Below, piece by piece: positions 7,480 to 8,909 of a DNA stretch of 8,909 bases. This DNA comes from Treponema sp. UBA4326 (GTDB lineage Bacteria > Spirochaetota > Spirochaetia > Treponematales > Treponemataceae), in NCBI GenBank assembly GCA_002393835.1, contig DGTW01000364.1, forward strand, positions 1-8,909, written 5' to 3'. Both the position numbers and the translations under genes were made by a program. The notes under the pieces are model-generated. The model did not search any database, was not told the origin of the DNA, and saw nothing but the letters and a program-made list of their open reading frames with translations. Positions within the stretch are counted from its first letter, which is position 1. Each line of letters begins with the position of its first letter.

Positions 7480-7958
7480 AAATTCTTACACGAAAGGGGA
7501 TTGGTAAGCTGAAAAAGCGCAAGGATGCTGGCTTTACCTTTATCGAGACTCTTGCTGTCCTTGCCGTGACTGCGATTCTTTCTTCCCAAGTTGGAATTGC
7601 GACCAGCAAAATGCTTCAAAAAGCCCGTCTTTCTGCGGCAAAAAACCAGATTGAGCAGCTGAAGCTCTCTTTGCAAAGCTATTACGCTGACTGCGGTTGC
7701 TTTCCTACTGAGGAGCAGGGGCTTATGGCCTTGTGGGAAGAGCCGGACCTTTATCCCCTGGCTGAAAACTGGGCAGGGCCTTATACGGATAAAAAAATCA
7801 CTGTGGATCCATGGGGCTCTCCTTATATTTACAAGCTGAAGGGCTCTGCTTCCGCTACTGAGCTTCCCAAAGGCCTTCCATTCGGAATTATCTCCCTTGG
7901 CCCGGATAAAAGCCCGGGCGGTGATGGTAATGACAAAGATATTTTTTCATGGGAGTAA
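7476..7958 (+). CDS. gspG: Major pseudopilin GspG
   Basis: GspG polymerises into the periplasmic pseudopilus that drives substrates through the secretin. The 160-aa precursor has a basic 19-residue leader ending KDAG, and prepilin peptidase should cut between Gly19 and Phe20. The mature protein starts FTFIETLAVLAVTAIL, with the essential Glu at +5 (Glu24) and the hydrophobic helix. The globular part has GspG hallmarks: CFPTEEQGLMALWEEP (75-90), DPWGSPYIYK (111-120) and a C-terminal LGPDKSPGGDGNDKDIFSW (141-159) that corresponds to the calcium-binding loop of the family. Two cysteines, 73 and 75 (CGC), replace the usual residues before the YPT-like motif. Length is near the family's norm. The start overlaps the gspF stop (ATGA, 7476-7479). 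No gspO is in the window, so the processing enzyme must be encoded elsewhere. Confidence 0.95.
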   Translation: MKILTRKGIGKLKKRKDAGFTFIETLAVLAVTAILSSQVGIATSKMLQKARLSAAKNQIEQLKLSLQSYYADCGCFPTEEQGLMALWEEPDLYPLAENWAGPYTDKKITVDPWGSPYIYKLKGSASATELPKGLPFGIISLGPDKSPGGDGNDKDIFSWE

Positions 7959-7962
7959 AAAA

Positions 7963-8211
7963 ATGAGAAATAAACTCTTGATTCAAAAAAAAATCGCAAA
8001 AGATGCCGGATACGCTCTTTTTTTGGGAACAGGTGTTCTCTGTATTCTGTCTTTCCTTTCCCTGTCAGCTTTGGCTCTGGCCCGCTTCAAAATCGAAAGA
8101 CTGTCCATTCAAAGCACGAGTTTTTATTCAAGGCTTAGTAATGAAAACGAGCAAATTTTGACGGAGTGGAAAAAAGACGGCGGAGATTTTCAGGGAGCTG
8201 GCGGAAAATGA
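7963..8211 (+). CDS. Small GspK/PilX-like minor pseudopilin (82 aa)
   Basis: The ATG at 7963 is 4 nt after the gspG stop, with GGGAG (7951-7955) 7 nt before it. The 82 aa begin with a basic leader ending KDAG and then YALFLGTGVLCILSFLSLSA, so a prepilin-peptidase cut between Gly16 and Tyr17 is likely. The four residues before the cut are the same as in GspG. After the cut comes a 25-residue hydrophobic helix and an amphipathic continuation to the end. Position +5 is Leu, not Glu. Lack of Glu5 and an Ala-Leu-Leu-like start are typical of GspK/PilX-type minor pseudopilins. Mature size would be only 66 aa, so the large GspK globular domain is absent. The frame after the stop closes quickly, so this is not a simple truncation by one stop. 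It overlaps the next gene by ATGA. GspK-like is my best guess; another minor pseudopilin is possible. Confidence 0.65.
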   Translation: MRNKLLIQKKIAKDAGYALFLGTGVLCILSFLSLSALALARFKIERLSIQSTSFYSRLSNENEQILTEWKKDGGDFQGAGGK

Positions 8212-8564
8212 GGATGTATGAGCTTCTTGCGCTTGTGATTCTTCTCCCGCTTTTTTCGGCCCTTTCCGCATCAAATTTCCGTTCTCTTGCTGAGTGTGAA
8301 AAAAAATATGTTGAAAAAAGCGCACCCTATAACGCAGATCGTTGTATCGTGGCCTCTTTCAGGAGAATTTGCAGTCAGTCTGCCAGTCAAAGGCAAAATT
8401 TTGACGCATTTGTAAAAAATTACGGATCCGTCCTGCCAGTCACTTCTCTTTCGGTGGAGACTGTGGGCATAAAGGACAATAAAAAACTCATGAAATGCTC
8501 GTGGATTTCTTCTGGCAGGGAGAATTATGTCCTTGCCGTCTGCGGGGAAAAGGAGGATTTATGA
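8208..8564 (+). CDS. Membrane-anchored Cys-rich protein of the secretion operon, unknown family
   Basis: I do not recognise the family. The 118 aa start MRMYELLALVILLPLFSALS, a single hydrophobic segment (4-20), followed by a soluble, presumably periplasmic domain of about 95 residues with five cysteines (30, 46, 55, 97, 112). The N-terminus resembles a mature pilin: Glu at position 5, then a hydrophobic helix, but no leader peptide or Gly cleavage site precedes it. The ATG at 8208 overlaps the previous stop (ATGA); an ATG at 8214 would also work, and a GTG at 8166 would add a very basic 14-residue extension but has poor ribosome-binding spacing. Its place in the operon, between pseudopilins and a predicted membrane protein, is where minor pseudopilins such as GspI, J or K are usually found. 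Its own stop overlaps the next start by ATGA, with AGGAGG (8551-8556) in front. Confidence 0.65.
   Translation: MRMYELLALVILLPLFSALSASNFRSLAECEKKYVEKSAPYNADRCIVASFRRICSQSASQRQNFDAFVKNYGSVLPVTSLSVETVGIKDNKKLMKCSWISSGRENYVLAVCGEKEDL
8551..8556 (+). promoter_or_regulatory. Ribosome binding site that fixes the start of the last gene
   Basis: AGGAGG lies 4 nt before the ATG at 8561, which overlaps the previous stop. It rules against the in-frame ATG at 8495, which lies inside the upstream gene. Confidence 0.75.
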
Positions 8565-8779
8565 AAAAAACTATAATCAGTTCGTCTGATTACGAGCTTT
8601 ACAAGATACCGCTGCCATGGTCCTTTCTGCTAAAACGAAAAGGAAAAATGCTTATCTTAAGCGAGCTGGAGAAAATGCATCCCCGTTTTTCAGGAAACTG
8701 CTGTTTTGACACCAGGTTTTTCCTTGAAAAAAAGCAGCTTGTGGCAGATGTCGTTGTGATGGAAAAAGCCCGGGTGTAG
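8561..8779 (+). CDS. N-terminal part of an amber-interrupted membrane protein gene (72 aa to the TAG)
   Basis: The 72 residues start MKKTIISSSDYELYKIPLPW and include a Cys pair (47-48) and the segment TRFFLEKKQLVADVVVMEKA (51-70). They look soluble and cytoplasmic, with no signal peptide. The family is not recognised. Translation would stop at TAG 8777-8779, but the same frame stays open afterwards and encodes a hydrophobic stretch, so the 72-aa product is probably only the first part of a longer protein. The position after the pseudopilin genes, and the predicted order of a cytoplasmic part followed by a membrane span, fit a GspL/PilN-type assembly protein. This is inferred from position and topology, not from a motif. 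Start and ribosome binding site are strong, so expression at least to the TAG is expected. Confidence 0.65.
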   Translation: MKKTIISSSDYELYKIPLPWSFLLKRKGKMLILSELEKMHPRFSGNCCFDTRFFLEKKQLVADVVVMEKARV

Positions 8780-8909
8780 GAGTACAAGAATTCAGGTGGC
8801 CTGCTTTATATCGATAATGGAGCGAAAAGAAATGTGTTTGCTGAAAGGACGCTCGTATTCCGCCTGCTTACGATTTTCCTGCTGTCTATGGCTGGTTTCT
8901 TGTCACTGA
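8780..8909 (+). pseudogene. Continuation of the same reading frame after the in-frame TAG (runs off the window)
   Basis: The 43 codons after the TAG are open to the window edge in the frame of the preceding 72 codons. They begin EYKNSGGLLYIDNGAKRNVF and end with LVFRLLTIFLLSMAGFLSL, a typical start of a membrane span preceded by basic residues. No suitable start codon in this frame lies close behind a Shine-Dalgarno, although AGGAG (8778-8782) overlaps the stop. The simplest reading is one gene, a cytoplasmic domain plus a membrane segment, broken by a single-base change (for example CAG to TAG). A readthrough product or a sequencing error remain possible. Confidence 0.55.

Noticed and set aside
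8777..8779. Genome-wide reassignment of TAG to an amino acid
   Set aside because: The TAG at 1781 ends a long gene and is followed at once by a terminator hairpin, as expected of a normal stop; one internal TAG is not enough to claim recoding.
8832..8909. ATG at 8832 starting a 25-codon frame that ends exactly at the window end
   Set aside because: Very short, out of frame with the hydrophobic continuation of the last gene, and with Cys-rich composition unlike a real protein; most likely a chance frame.
1..8909. CRISPR arrays, tRNA or rRNA genes, insertion sequences, long direct repeats
   Set aside because: None was seen on reading; apart from the 212-bp divergent region, the window is almost fully occupied by protein-coding genes.

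Overview
The window looks like a chromosomal segment of a diderm bacterium, most plausibly a spirochaete of the Treponema type. This is an inference from moderate base composition, protein style and the pairing of a stripped-down type II secretion (T2SS) operon with a short XseA; no marker gene in the window proves it.

Layout. (1) Positions 2-1783, plus strand: the 3' part of a large, acidic, probably exported protein of unknown function. Its reading frame is open through the left edge, so the true start is outside the window. An intrinsic terminator (1784-1812) follows it directly. (2) Positions 1811-3010, minus strand: xseA, the large subunit of exodeoxyribonuclease VII, convergent with gene 1. 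Its stop codon overlaps the T-run of that terminator. A TATAAT box lies 7 nt before its ATG, which suggests a leaderless mRNA. (3) Positions 3011-3222: an AT-rich divergent intergenic region with T-tracts spaced at about one or more helical turns. (4) Positions 3223-8909, plus strand: a tightly packed operon, gspD - gspE - gspF - gspG - a small GspK/PilX-like pseudopilin - a 118-aa Cys-rich membrane-anchored protein - an amber-interrupted membrane protein that runs off the right edge.

How the genes work together. GspD would form the outer-membrane secretin channel, GspE the cytoplasmic ATPase, GspF the inner-membrane platform, and GspG the major pseudopilin that pushes substrates through the channel. 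The small downstream proteins sit where other systems encode minor pseudopilins and the GspL/GspM assembly proteins. Four neighbouring gene pairs overlap by ATGA, gspD and gspE overlap by 17 nt, and only 4 nt separate gspG from its neighbour, so translational coupling is likely. gspC, canonical gspH/I/J, gspO (prepilin peptidase) and a pilotin gene are not seen here.

The most unusual points are: a secretin with what look like three tandem STN/N0-like modules; a GspE without the zinc-binding tetracysteine motif and with a shortened C-terminus; two pseudopilins sharing a KDAG cleavage motif; a protein that starts with Glu at position 5, like an already processed pilin; and an in-frame TAG in the last gene, after which the same frame stays open for 43 codons and encodes a hydrophobic segment.
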